From CAVPEW01 sp963703565 (GTDB taxonomy: Bacteria > Actinomycetota > Acidimicrobiia > Acidimicrobiales > VFJN01): a stretch of DNA of 64,000 nt. Below are positions 33,500-42,189 of this stretch, in pieces. The notes under the pieces were generated by a model that did no database searches, was not told the DNA's origin, and saw only the letters and a list, made by a program, of their open reading frames with translations. Where the stretch lies: NCBI GenBank assembly GCA_963703565.1, contig CAVPEW010000030.1:1-64000 (forward strand), written 5' to 3'. Position numbers and translations under genes: made by a program. Position 1 is the first letter of the stretch; each line of letters starts with the position of its first letter.

Positions 33500-35710
33500 G
33501 TGCGTGGCATAGAGGTCTGGCGTGACACCCAGGGCAGTGCCGCCGACGCGGGCCGGGCGCGGAGTTTCGTGCGCGACGTGCTCGCGGCCGCCGGGCTCGA
33601 CGGCGAACCCCTCGACGACGTCGTGCTCGGGGCCAGCGAGCTGGCGACCAACGCCATCCGCCACGCCGGTGGGATCGTCGAGGTCCGCGTCGACGTCGAC
33701 GACGATCGCGTGCGCGTAGAGGTGGACGACTCCGCCTCCGGGGCCGTGCTGCCCCGCCAGCCGGGCACGTTCGACACGACTGGCCGAGGGCTGCTGATAG
33801 TGGAGGGGCTCGCGACGCGCTGGGGCACTGCGGCGGCGGGTGCAAGAGGCAAGACGGTGTGGTTCGAGGTGGCCCGACCCCTGCCCGACGAGACCCTCGA
33901 GGCCGACCTGGGTGGCACCGACCGGCTCCGGCTACCGGCGCCGCGCCAGATCGTCGCCGCGCTGGCGGGCGCCTCAGCGGCGGCCGCGGTGGCGGCTGCA
34001 GTGGCCGGGGGCTCCAACCCCGAGGCGCGCACGGCACTTTGGGGTGCCCTGGTGGTGGCCGCCGCCACGGTGTGGGGCGGGTTCCCGGCCGGGCTGGCCG
34101 CGACGACTGCGCTCGCGGGCAGCGCAGCCGGTTTCCGGGACCGGAGTGACACCTCCCCGGGGCTCCTCGCTCTGGCGCTGGGCGTCGGAGGCGCCGGCGT
34201 GACCTTCTTCAGCTGGGCCGGCTTGGAGCTGCGGGCGCGTGCCAGGGCCCGTAGCCGCCTGCTGGACCGCCTGGCCCGCCTGGGCGAGGACCTCGGGCGC
34301 TTCGACGAGCTCGAGGACCCCCTCGGCGGCATCGCCGCGGCGGCCGCGGAGGCCGCCGGCGCCTCTCGGGCCGAGCTACGTACGCAGGACCCGGGCAGCG
34401 GGGGCCCGTCGGCCACGGTGCTGCCACTGAGCGATACCAGCCGGTACCGCTGGCTCGTGTTGCGCATGCCCACGGGGGCCAACCGGCGCCGCTCCCCCGC
34501 GCGTGCCACCTTCGACGCCGCCATCGCCCAACGCTGTGCCGAGGCCCTCCGGAGCCTGGAGCTGCGCGACGCCGAGCGCCGCGCCCGGGCGGACCTCGAG
34601 CTGCTCGTCGACCTGTCACGGGTGCTCGTGGGGGTCGTCGACGCCAGCGAGGTGGCCCAGGGCTGCGTCCAGGTCCTCGTGCCACGCCTGGCCGACGGAC
34701 TCGAGCTGCGCCTGGCGAACGGCGCTTCGGGACCCAGCGAGGCGAGCGGCGACGTCGCCCAGCTCGCGCTGCGGGCCCGCCACGACGAGATCGGCCAGCT
34801 GGTGGCGTGGCGCACCCGGGGTCGCTTCGACGACGGCGACGGAGCACTGCTCGCCGAGGTGGCGGCAAGGGTCGCGTCCTCGCTGGACACCGCGCTGCTC
34901 TACGGGGACCTCGTCCAGACCAACGACATCCTCGAGCAGTCCCTCCTGCCGCGGGCGCTCGCCACCGTTGACGGCATCGACGTGGCGGCGCGCTACCTGC
35001 CTGCCGAGGGCCGCCACCGGGTCGGGGGTGACTTCTACGACGTGCTGCCCATCAGCGACGACGAGGTGGTGCTGATCGTCGGTGACGTGCAGGGCAAGGG
35101 CGTCGAGGCCGCCACGCTGACCGCCCTGGCCCGGCACACCCTGCGCGGCGCCGCCTTCGCCGGGCTCGGGCCCGCGGGGATGCTCGCCCAGTTGAACCAG
35201 GCTCTCCGCGCCGACGAGGCCGAGCGGTCCCGAACGGACCCCGACGCGCTGTTGCGCTTCGTCACGGCCGTGGTGGTCCGCGTGCGCCGACGGGTCGGGG
35301 GGGCCCGAGCCGTCCTCGGGCGGGCCGGGCACCCGCTGCCGTTGGTCGTGCACCCCGACGGGCGGGTCGACCGCATCCACCCGCCGGGCACGATCCTGGG
35401 GGCGTTCGAGGATCCCCGCTGTCGGGAGGTGGAGATCGATCTAGGCCTGTCCGACACCCTCGTGCTCTACACCGACGGCGTCGTCGAGCACCGGCAAGCC
35501 CTGGACCTCTTCGACGAGGACCAGTTGGGCCGGCTGGTACGCAACCAGTTGACGGCCGTCACCGCCGACGCCGTGGCCGGCGTCATCCTCGACACCGCGG
35601 TGGGCGTGTCGCGCACCGACTGGCGCGATGACATCGCCATCCTCGTGGCCCGGGTCACGAGCGACACCGCTCCCGTCGGGCGATCTGACGGACCCACGCC
35701 CGCTCCCTAG
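33500..35710 (+). CDS. RsbW-like ATPase / membrane / SpoIIE-type PP2C phosphatase fusion regulator
   Basis: 736 residues. The N-terminus (about 5-130) is a GHKL/HATPase_c anti-sigma-factor kinase-like module (SELATNAIRHAGG as N-box, VDDSASG, TTGRGLLIVEGLATRWG). A short hydrophobic region (about 150-245) and a Glu/Arg-rich coiled linker follow, then a GAF-like section, and a C-terminal PPM phosphatase (GGDFYDVL, VGDVQGKGVEAA, GHPLPL, YTDGVVEHR, DDIAIL) whose metal-binding Asp residues are all present. Such fusions act in partner-switching control of sigma factors. GTG 33500 is preferred, GTG 33458 is possible. Its TAG stop lies inside the target duplication of the element that follows. Confidence 0.82.
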   Translation: MRGIEVWRDTQGSAADAGRARSFVRDVLAAAGLDGEPLDDVVLGASELATNAIRHAGGIVEVRVDVDDDRVRVEVDDSASGAVLPRQPGTFDTTGRGLLIVEGLATRWGTAAAGARGKTVWFEVARPLPDETLEADLGGTDRLRLPAPRQIVAALAGASAAAAVAAAVAGGSNPEARTALWGALVVAAATVWGGFPAGLAATTALAGSAAGFRDRSDTSPGLLALALGVGGAGVTFFSWAGLELRARARARSRLLDRLARLGEDLGRFDELEDPLGGIAAAAAEAAGASRAELRTQDPGSGGPSATVLPLSDTSRYRWLVLRMPTGANRRRSPARATFDAAIAQRCAEALRSLELRDAERRARADLELLVDLSRVLVGVVDASEVAQGCVQVLVPRLADGLELRLANGASGPSEASGDVAQLALRARHDEIGQLVAWRTRGRFDDGDGALLAEVAARVASSLDTALLYGDLVQTNDILEQSLLPRALATVDGIDVAARYLPAEGRHRVGGDFYDVLPISDDEVVLIVGDVQGKGVEAATLTALARHTLRGAAFAGLGPAGMLAQLNQALRADEAERSRTDPDALLRFVTAVVVRVRRRVGGARAVLGRAGHPLPLVVHPDGRVDRIHPPGTILGAFEDPRCREVEIDLGLSDTLVLYTDGVVEHRQALDLFDEDQLGRLVRNQLTAVTADAVAGVILDTAVGVSRTDWRDDIAILVARVTSDTAPVGRSDGPTPAP

Positions 35711-35711
35711 C
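35706..35711. repeat. Target-site duplication, left copy (CCTAGC)
   Basis: CCTAGC directly precedes the left terminal repeat at 35712 and recurs exactly after the right terminal repeat at 42176-42181. It includes the stop codon of the SpoIIE-type gene. A perfect 6-bp direct repeat at these two places is what transposition of the whole 35712-42175 segment would leave. Confidence 0.7.
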
Positions 35712-35728
35712 CCCGTCTTCCGCACATG
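35712..35728 (+). repeat. Outer left terminal inverted repeat
   Basis: Seventeen bases identical to the left end of the internal IS at 40409-40425; including flanking bases, AGCCCCGTCTTCCGCACATG is shared at both places. Similarity decays quickly inward (CGGtGGtTCGGTC against CGGaGGggTCGGTC), so this looks like the end of a diverged sister IS rather than a full second copy. Confidence 0.7.
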
Positions 35729-35789
35729 CCGGTGGTTCGGTCTGATCACCGGACTAGCGTGGCAACGGACAGAGGAGGGACGTGCGACG

Positions 35790-38402
35790 TTGATCGGGCG
35801 GGAAGCGGAGATCGCTCAGCTCGCGCGAGCGATCGAGTCAGCGCACCCCTTCGGCGCCGTGATCTCCGGCGTCTCGGGTGTGGGGAAGACCACGCTCGCC
35901 CGGGAAGCGCTAGCGCTGGCCGATGCCCGGGGCTTCGCCACGGTCTGGCTGAGTGCCACGCCCGCGGCCCGCGGAATGCCGTTCGCGGTCTTCGCTTGCC
36001 TCGGCGTCACCGACGTCGGCGGCTCGCCCTCGCTCGGGACGGCTCGCCGAGCGATCCTCGATGCTGCCGGCGGGCGTCACATGGTGGTGTTCGTCGACGA
36101 TGCACAACATCTCGACGGACCCTCGGCCCTCGTGCTGTGGCAGCTCGCCGACGAGAGCCGGATCTCCTTGGTGGCGACAGTGCGGCGTCGCGACCCGATG
36201 CCCGACGAGCTGATGGCGATCTTGAGCGGGGGAAGCACGGTCCGTGTCGACCTCGCCCCGCTCGACAAGGACGCGGTCACCTTGCTCTGCGCAGACGTCC
36301 TGGGAGGTGAGGTGGATCCCGTGTTGGCGGCCGAAGTCGCGAGGCTGACCGGCGGGCTTCCACTCTTCGTGCGCGAGCTGCTCGTGGGCGCCGCCACGAG
36401 CGGTTTGATCGCACCGGCGCCGGTCGCTTGGATGCAGGTCGCGGCTCTCGACGTGCCCGAGCGCGTCGTCGATCTCGTCACGGCGCGGATGCAGGCGCTC
36501 GGATCACCGCTGCGTGAGGCGCTCGAGCTCGTCACCCTCGGGGAGCCGCTGCCGCTGGGTTGGCTGCTCGAGGCGTACGACGACGACGTGGTGCAGCAGC
36601 TGATCGACGCGCGGCTCGTGGAGGTGCGAACCGACGCTGGCGATCGGTCCGCCGTGTGGCTCGGTCACCCACTGTCGGGTGACGTGCTGCTCCGGGTCAT
36701 GCCGGAGGTGCGCCGCCGCCGGAGCCTCGAGTTCCTGGCGGCTCGTGTCGACCCCGCGACGTGCGCGGCCGCCGACAGGGTCCGGGCTGTGCAGTGGTCG
36801 CTCGCGACGGACGCGGCGGTGTCGCCAGCCACGGTCGCACAGGCCGCATCAGACCTCGTCGCCGTCGGTGACTACCGTGGCGCGTTGGGTCTGGCCGAGA
36901 TCGCCTGGCGGGAGGCGCCGAACTCGACCACCGGCCAGCTCCTCGGATTCGTGGCCAAGGCGTATGGCCTGGCGTCGCGCGCCGACGAGGTTCTCGGTCA
37001 GGCCCTCGCCGACGCGACGACCGATCAAGAACGGACGCTGCTCACCATCAGTCGCAGCGACAACCTCTCCTCGGGGCTCTTGCGGACCGACGATGCGATC
37101 GCGATGTGTCGGTGCGTCGACGGCGCCATCGCCGATCCCGTGTGGTCGGCGATGCTGGCCGCGCAACGGGCTGCGCTCGAGTTGGAGCGCGGCAACGGGC
37201 GTGCCTCGTTGGCCGTCGCCGAGCCGTTGCTCTCGAGCACCGACCCGCGGGTGTTCGTGGTCGCCAGCTACTCGGCAGCGGTGGGACTGGCGTTCGACGG
37301 ACGCGCCCTCGACGCGCTCGAGTGCTCCCAGCGCGCCTACGAGCTGCACCGGGAACTGCAGGCCGACACGTTCTTCCCGTTCGAGGCCGAAGCGCATCTC
37401 ATCCGCGTTGTGTACGGGCTCCTGTACGGAGGGCGGATCGCCGACGCGGACGCCGTGGCCACGCAGCTCTTCGAGGTGAGCCTCGCGCTGGGGGTCCCGA
37501 TGGCCATCCCGCTGACGTCGCTCGGGCGCGGACTGGTCGAGGCCGAGCGCGGGCGCCTGAGCGAGGCAGCGGAGTGGTTCACGCGCTCGGCCCAGTACTT
37601 CCGCAGCTTCGGGCTCGAGAACCTGCGTCCCTGGGCACTGGGCAGCCTGCTGCGAGTGCTGGCGCGGCTCGGCCGGATCGATGCCGCACATGCCGTGCTC
37701 ACCGAGCTGTCGGCACCGTCGTCGCTGCGCTTCAACGAGGCCATCGCCGAGACCGGGCGAGCATGGGTGGCCTGGCGCGAGGGCCGGGTGCGGGAAGCTC
37801 GCTCGATCCTCCTCGACACGGCCGCCAGCTCCGACGCCGCCGGCAACCGTACGAACTCGGTGCTCGCGCTGCACGATCTCGCCCTGCTCGGCTTCGCCGA
37901 CGTGGCTGCGGTGCAGGCAGCCGATCTGGTGCCCCAGGTGCAGGGTCCGCTGCTCACCGCGAAGCTCGAGTTCGTTGCTGCGGTCGCCGACAGAGACCTC
38001 GACGCGCTCGTGGCAGTGGCCGAGGCATTCGGCCACCTCGGCGCGTGGCTTGCCGCGGCGGAGGCCTTCGGAGCGGCCGCGGTGTGCGCAACGCGCGCCG
38101 GAAGCTCCCAACGAGCGGCCCAGCTCGTCCATCGTGCTCGACGGAAGGCGACGCACGCGGGTGGCTTCTCGGTGGAGACTCTCGCCGACCTCGCGGCCAC
38201 CCCTGCACTCACTGCCCGCGAGCACGAGGTGGCGCGGTTGGCCGCTGCCGGCCACCCGAGCAAGCGGATCGCGGCCGATCTCGGCATCACCCGCAAGACG
38301 GTCGACAACCTGCTCGCCCGAGCCTACGGCAAGCTCGGGGTGAGCGGTCGCGGGGAGCTCGCGACGCTCTTCGGAGCCGAGGCGCTCCGTCTCAGCCGGT
38401 GA
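35790..38402 (+). CDS. LuxR-family transcriptional regulator with AAA/STAND ATPase domain (LAL type)
   Basis: 870 residues from a TTG start at 35790 with AGAGGAGGG upstream; a longer frame reaches back into the SpoIIE gene and is unlikely. The N-terminal P-loop ATPase has IGREAEIAQL, Walker A SGVSGVGKTTLAR and Walker B MVVFVDDAQHLDG, followed by a long TPR-like helical region (about 330-780) and a C-terminal LuxR helix-turn-helix (LTAREHEVARLAAAGHPSKR...TRKTVDNLLARAYGKLG). LAL regulators activate catabolic or secondary-metabolite genes when bound to a ligand. Its target is unknown. It is inside the mobile element and ends converging with the exported protein gene (11-bp overlap). Confidence 0.85.
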   Translation: MIGREAEIAQLARAIESAHPFGAVISGVSGVGKTTLAREALALADARGFATVWLSATPAARGMPFAVFACLGVTDVGGSPSLGTARRAILDAAGGRHMVVFVDDAQHLDGPSALVLWQLADESRISLVATVRRRDPMPDELMAILSGGSTVRVDLAPLDKDAVTLLCADVLGGEVDPVLAAEVARLTGGLPLFVRELLVGAATSGLIAPAPVAWMQVAALDVPERVVDLVTARMQALGSPLREALELVTLGEPLPLGWLLEAYDDDVVQQLIDARLVEVRTDAGDRSAVWLGHPLSGDVLLRVMPEVRRRRSLEFLAARVDPATCAAADRVRAVQWSLATDAAVSPATVAQAASDLVAVGDYRGALGLAEIAWREAPNSTTGQLLGFVAKAYGLASRADEVLGQALADATTDQERTLLTISRSDNLSSGLLRTDDAIAMCRCVDGAIADPVWSAMLAAQRAALELERGNGRASLAVAEPLLSSTDPRVFVVASYSAAVGLAFDGRALDALECSQRAYELHRELQADTFFPFEAEAHLIRVVYGLLYGGRIADADAVATQLFEVSLALGVPMAIPLTSLGRGLVEAERGRLSEAAEWFTRSAQYFRSFGLENLRPWALGSLLRVLARLGRIDAAHAVLTELSAPSSLRFNEAIAETGRAWVAWREGRVREARSILLDTAASSDAAGNRTNSVLALHDLALLGFADVAAVQAADLVPQVQGPLLTAKLEFVAAVADRDLDALVAVAEAFGHLGAWLAAAEAFGAAAVCATRAGSSQRAAQLVHRARRKATHAGGFSVETLADLAATPALTAREHEVARLAAAGHPSKRIAADLGITRKTVDNLLARAYGKLGVSGRGELATLFGAEALRLSR

Positions 38403-39214
38403 ACCTCGGCTGAGACGACACCGCGGTCGCGGGGTCGGCGGTGGGTTGATCCACCGGGGCGGTGGGTTGATCTGCCGGGGCGTCGGGGTCGACCGGGACG
38501 ACGGGCGTGGTCCCGCCGCTCACGGAGTAGAGCATCGAGACGACGTCCGCAGCGTCGAAGCAGGCTCCGTACCAGGTTGCCGCCGTCGGCAGCGGTGGCG
38601 CCACGAGAACGCTGAAGTTGCCGGCGCTGTCCTGGTTCGTGATCCCGAGGTGCTGGACCTCGGTGCCGTCGGCCGCGAGCGCGATGAAGGCGAGCGAGCT
38701 GCCCAGCGCGCAGCCGGTGCCATGGAGGTAGGTCGACGTGGGGCTCTCGTCGGGTCCGACGCCCTGGCCGAGGGCAGCGACTCCCGTCGGCGACGATCCG
38801 GCGATGAAGAACGCGGCCGACTGCGCAACTCCGGCGCCCACTCCACAACCCGAGCCGAGCACCTGGTAGGGACCCGGTTGCGGCGTGCCGCCCCACCCTG
38901 CGACGAAGTTCGCGGTCCAGTTCCCGCTTCCGTCGACAGGTGCGCTCAGGCTACCGCCTGGGAGGTTCTCGTGCGTGAGGAGATTCTGGACCACGAGGTT
39001 GATGGTGCCGCTCACGCAGCCACCTCCCGACGCGGTGAAGGCCTCGCCGAGCGCCGTCGGAGTCGGCGTCAACGTCATCTGGTTGACGACCGTGTAGCCG
39101 TGGGCGCCGGTTGCCGGCGCAGCCAGGACCGCGGCCAGCGCCGCGGTCACCAATGCGGCGCGCAGCGCGACCGGCTTGCGGGAACGGCTCCGAGAAGCTC
39201 TTCGAGGTGCGCAC
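38392..39214 (-). CDS. Exported protein of unknown function, apparent frameshift near the start
   Basis: About 273 residues. AAGGAG stands 4 nt before GTG 39214, but the frame from that GTG does not match the body. Reading GAAGCTC at 39194-39200 as GAGCTC joins VRTSKSSRSRSRKP to a signal peptide (ALRAALVTAALAAVLAAPATGAHG) and makes the length 274 codons plus one base. The mature part has two similar halves of beta-type sequence with paired cysteines (ASGGGCVSGTINLVVQN, VLGSGCGVGAG, GTGCALGSSL, YGACFDAADV), then a Pro/Asp-rich tail without a sorting motif. No family recognised; a secreted cell-surface or cargo protein is inferred. Confidence 0.6.
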
Positions 39215-39404
39215 AGGTCTCCTTGGCGGGGGGGGGATCGCCTCAGGAGACCACGCTGAGGGGAAGGCCGTCGTGAGCAATGATTCCCCACGACGCGCTT
39301 CGCCAGGCGAGTGACACCACGTGGCGAGCATCGGAGCCCAGCTCAGCGGCCTGGCCTTCGGGGCGTGCTCGGACGAACGAGAACCGGGCGCTGGACACAG
39401 CGCT

Positions 39405-39872
39405 GCGTTCGAGTGGAACACCCACGCCCACCAGAACCTCGGCCTCTCCGTCGCCAACTCGATCGTCGCCGTGGAGCACGGGGTGGTGCGCGTCGACGGT
39501 GCGCTGGCGGGCATGGGCGCCGGTGCCGGCAACTGTCCCCTGGAGGTGTTCATCGCCGCCATCGACGTCCTGGGGTGGCCGCACGGCTGCGACCTCTTCG
39601 GGCTGATGGACGCGGCTGACGATCTCGTGCGCCCACTGCAGGACCGTCCCGTCCAAGTGGACCGCGAGACCCTCACCCTCGGCTACGCCGGCGTGTACTC
39701 GAGCTTCCTGCGCCACGCCGAGAAGGCGGCGGCCACCTACGGGCTCGACACCCGGACGATCCTCATCGAGGTCGGCCGTCGCCGGATGGTCGGCGGCCAG
39801 GAGGACATGATCGTGGACGTCGCGCTGGACCTGGTCCGGCAGCGGGACCTCGAGGCGCAGGCCGGCGCATGA
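39405..39872 (+). pseudogene. 4-hydroxy-2-oxovalerate aldolase, C-terminal fragment
   Basis: From about 39408 the frame ending at 39872 encodes HAHQNLG (the metal His pair) through to VDVALDLVRQRD. Over roughly 137 aligned residues I count about nine differences from the complete aldolase at 20106-21191, while the DNA has many synonymous changes, so this is a related second locus and not a recent copy. The first 200 residues (including Asp22) are absent; upstream sequence is unrelated. It cannot be active. The hydrolase gene follows 49 nt later, the same order as in the intact cluster. Confidence 0.85.
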
Positions 39873-39921
39873 CGCCGCACGACCGAACATGACGTCCCCA
39901 CCTCACGAGGAGTGAACACAG

Positions 39922-40408
39922 ATGGAAGAGCTCACCGACGAGTCGTCGGGATCGTTGGCCGACGTGTCGGAAGGCCCGTTGGCCTGCCGCATCTACTTCA
40001 ACGACGCCGGCGACGGCCCCGCGGTGATCATGCTGCACGGCGGGGGACCGGGGGCGAGCGGTTGGAGCAACTACAGCCGCAACATCGGCCCGTTCGTCGA
40101 AGCGGGGTTCCGGGTGATCCTGCCCGACTGCCCCGGCTTCGGGCAGAGCGACGCGCTCGTCCTCGACGAACCGCGCGGACTGGTCAACACGCGAGCGGTG
40201 GTCGGGCTCATGAACCACTTGGGCATCGACAAGGCGACCCTCGTCGGCAACTCCATGGGCGGAGCGTCCGCGCTCACCTTCGCGCTGGAGCAACCCGACC
40301 GGTTGGACCGTCTGGTGCTCATGGGCGCGGCGGGTTTGGGCGACACGAGCCTGTTCACGCCCATGCCGATGGAAGGCATCAAGCACCTGTTCAAGGTGTA
40401 CGCCGAGC
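39922..40408 (+). pseudogene. Meta-cleavage product hydrolase, interrupted by the IS
   Basis: ATG 39922 is preceded by GAGGAG. Residues 1-162 match the hydrolase at 19160 closely (LHGGGPGASGWSNYSRN, nucleophile Ser in GNSMGGA, MEGIKHLFKVYAEP). The match ends exactly where the left end of the IS begins at 40409. The part with the catalytic Asp and His is missing, and it is not found on the other side of the IS, where the ctaA upstream region lies. A simple insertion would leave the remainder beyond the IS, so a deletion or rearrangement also occurred. Confidence 0.85.
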
Positions 40409-40499
40409 CCCGTCTTCCGCACATGGCGGAGGGGTCGGTCGTTGAAGATTCTGGTCTGATGGTGCAGGAACGCGCCCGGGTGGGCGCGAAAGGGCTCCT

Positions 40500-42116
40500 G
40501 TGCCGAGACAGCGTTGGATCTATGGGCCGCCGAGCGTGGAGAAGACCTTGGGGGCGTTGCCGGTGGTGGCCGAGTTCTGCCGGCGTCTCGACGTGGCCGG
40601 CACCATCGACCGGCTGTGCCCGGTGCGCAGCGTCGCGAAGCTGACCCATGGGCAGGTGATCGAGACGCTGGTCGCGAACCGCCTGACGTCGCCGACCCCG
40701 CTGCTGCGAGTCGAGGACTGGGCCCGGGAGTGGGCGGTCGAAGACGTCTTCGGTGCCGTGCCGGAGACGTTGAACGATGACCGGGTCGGCCGAGCGCTCG
40801 ATGCGATCGCCCCGCAGCTGGATGCGATCGTCGGATCGGTCGGCGCGGCCGCGATCGCCGGGTTCGGGATCGACGTATCCCGCCTGCACTGGGACATGAC
40901 CTCGATCAGCTTGCGTGGCGCCTACGACGATCCCGAGGCCGGGTTCGTGGAGCCGGGCTACGGCAAGCCCAAAGACGGCCGCAAGGACCTCAAGCAGGTC
41001 CAGACCGGTCTGGCCGTGACCGGCGACGGTGGCGTCCCGATCTTCCACCGGGCCTACGACGGCCGGGCCGCCGAGGTCGCCCAGGTCGTCGACGCCATGG
41101 AAGCCCTGCGCCGAATGGCCGGCCCTCGCGAGTTCTTGTTGGTCGGTGACTCCAAGCTGGTGTCCTACAAGAACCTGTCGGCGATGGACCAAGCCGGCGT
41201 GACGTTCGTGGCCCCGGCACCCAAGAACGTCGTGCCCGCCACCGTGCTGGCCGGCTGCGACAAGACCACCTCGGTCGAAGTGGACTATGTGCCCGAACGC
41301 CGCCAGGGACGGACCCCGGTGCGGGACGGCCCCGACTACCTGGTCACCGAGGACACCATCGTGTTGCCCGGGCCCCGCAAGTCCGACCCGGAAGTGCACT
41401 GTCGGCGGATGTTCGTGTGGTCCGCCGGCAACGCCGAGGCCGCCGAGACCAACCGGGCCCGCAAGCTCACCCGCGCGACCGAGGAACTCGAACGAGTGGG
41501 CCGGGGACTGGGCAGCCGCTTCTACGACACGCCCGACAAGGTCCGCACCAAGGTCGAGACCATCGCCCGCGACCGGCGCGTCAAGGCCCACCTCGTCTTC
41601 AGGATCGGCACCGACGACACCGGCCACCCGACCCTGCACTGGCACTTCGACGAAGAGACCCTGGCCGCCGAAGCTGCACTCGACGGCTGGTATGCGCTGC
41701 TCACCAACCTCGACCCCACCGACGCCGACACCGGCGAGGTGTTGGTCCGCTACAAGGGCCAAGAAGTCGTCGAACGCCGCTACAGCGACTTCAAAGGACC
41801 TCTCGCCGTCGCACCCATGTTCCTCAAGAACAACCGGCGCATCGAAGCCCTCGTCGCCGTCATCTGCCTCGCCCTGCTCATCTTCTGCCTCGTCGAACGC
41901 GAGGTCCGCAACGGCATCGCACCCGCCACCAAGATGACCGGGATCTACCCCGAGAACCGGCCCATGAAGCCCACCGGCCGACTCATCTTCGCCGCCCTCG
42001 CCGGCATCAGACTCATCCCCGCGACCGCGACCGGCCCGCCCGTCATCCCAAGGCCGACCGACACCCAACTCCGCCTGCTCGAGCTCCTCGGCACCGACCC
42101 ACGAACACAACGCTGA
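40500..42116 (+). CDS. Transposase, IS1634 family (DDE, DUF4277 N-terminus)
   Basis: 538 residues from GTG 40500. The N-terminal region (TIDRLCPVRSVAKLTHGQVIETLVANRL) matches the DUF4277 part of IS1634-type transposases; the DDE core includes HWDMTSISLRGAYD (first Asp), FLLVGDSKLVS (second Asp) and RRYSDFKGPLAVAPMFLKNNRRIEALVAV (C-terminal Glu region), then the Y-P-E-NRPMKPT tail. It appears intact and could be active. It would act on the 17-bp ends, including that at 35712. Confidence 0.88.
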   Translation: MPRQRWIYGPPSVEKTLGALPVVAEFCRRLDVAGTIDRLCPVRSVAKLTHGQVIETLVANRLTSPTPLLRVEDWAREWAVEDVFGAVPETLNDDRVGRALDAIAPQLDAIVGSVGAAAIAGFGIDVSRLHWDMTSISLRGAYDDPEAGFVEPGYGKPKDGRKDLKQVQTGLAVTGDGGVPIFHRAYDGRAAEVAQVVDAMEALRRMAGPREFLLVGDSKLVSYKNLSAMDQAGVTFVAPAPKNVVPATVLAGCDKTTSVEVDYVPERRQGRTPVRDGPDYLVTEDTIVLPGPRKSDPEVHCRRMFVWSAGNAEAAETNRARKLTRATEELERVGRGLGSRFYDTPDKVRTKVETIARDRRVKAHLVFRIGTDDTGHPTLHWHFDEETLAAEAALDGWYALLTNLDPTDADTGEVLVRYKGQEVVERRYSDFKGPLAVAPMFLKNNRRIEALVAVICLALLIFCLVEREVRNGIAPATKMTGIYPENRPMKPTGRLIFAALAGIRLIPATATGPPVIPRPTDTQLRLLELLGTDPRTQR

Positions 42117-42158
42117 ACAGCCAACGGCCCGCCCACTCACAACACACCTGCGATCAAG

Positions 42159-42175
42159 CATGTGCGGAACACCGG
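42159..42175 (-). repeat. Right terminal inverted repeat
   Basis: The complement CCGGTGTTCCGCACATG matches the left ends at 35712 and 40409 in 15 of 17 positions, including the innermost TTCCGCACATG without mismatch. It is followed at once by the target duplication CCTAGC (42176-42181). Confidence 0.75.
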
Positions 42176-42189
42176 CCTAGCCTGACGCG

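Larger units (their letters stand above)
35712..42175. mobile_element. 6.46-kb composite-like transposable element with passenger genes
   Basis: The left end CCCGTCTTCCGCACATG (35712-35728) and the inverted right end (42159-42175, complement CCGGTGTTCCGCACATG) match in 15 of 17 positions, and the outer flanks are an exact 6-bp duplication, CCTAGC. The same left-end sequence occurs again at 40409, where the internal insertion sequence begins. Contents: a LuxR-type regulator, an exported protein, a C-terminal aldolase fragment, a 5' hydrolase fragment and the transposase. Without it the SpoIIE stop and the ctaA GTG would be 9 nt apart. An alternative is contig joining at an IS repeat, but the exact duplication argues for real transposition. 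Confidence 0.7.
40409..42175 (+). mobile_element. IS1634-type insertion sequence
   Basis: 1767 bp between imperfect 17-bp inverted ends: 40409-40425 (CCCGTCTTCCGCACATG) and 42159-42175 (complement CCGGTGTTCCGCACATG). It holds one transposase gene. The bases before the left end (CCGAGC, hydrolase sequence) differ from those after the right end (CCTAGC), so this IS alone does not have matching flanks; the matching flank is at 35706. It is therefore best seen as the right arm of the larger element. Confidence 0.8.

Noticed and set aside
35628..35789. Longer start for the LuxR-type regulator reaching into the SpoIIE gene
   Set aside because: It would cross the terminal repeat and target duplication of the element. 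TTG 35790 has AGAGGAGGG upstream and begins exactly at the conserved IGREAE segment.
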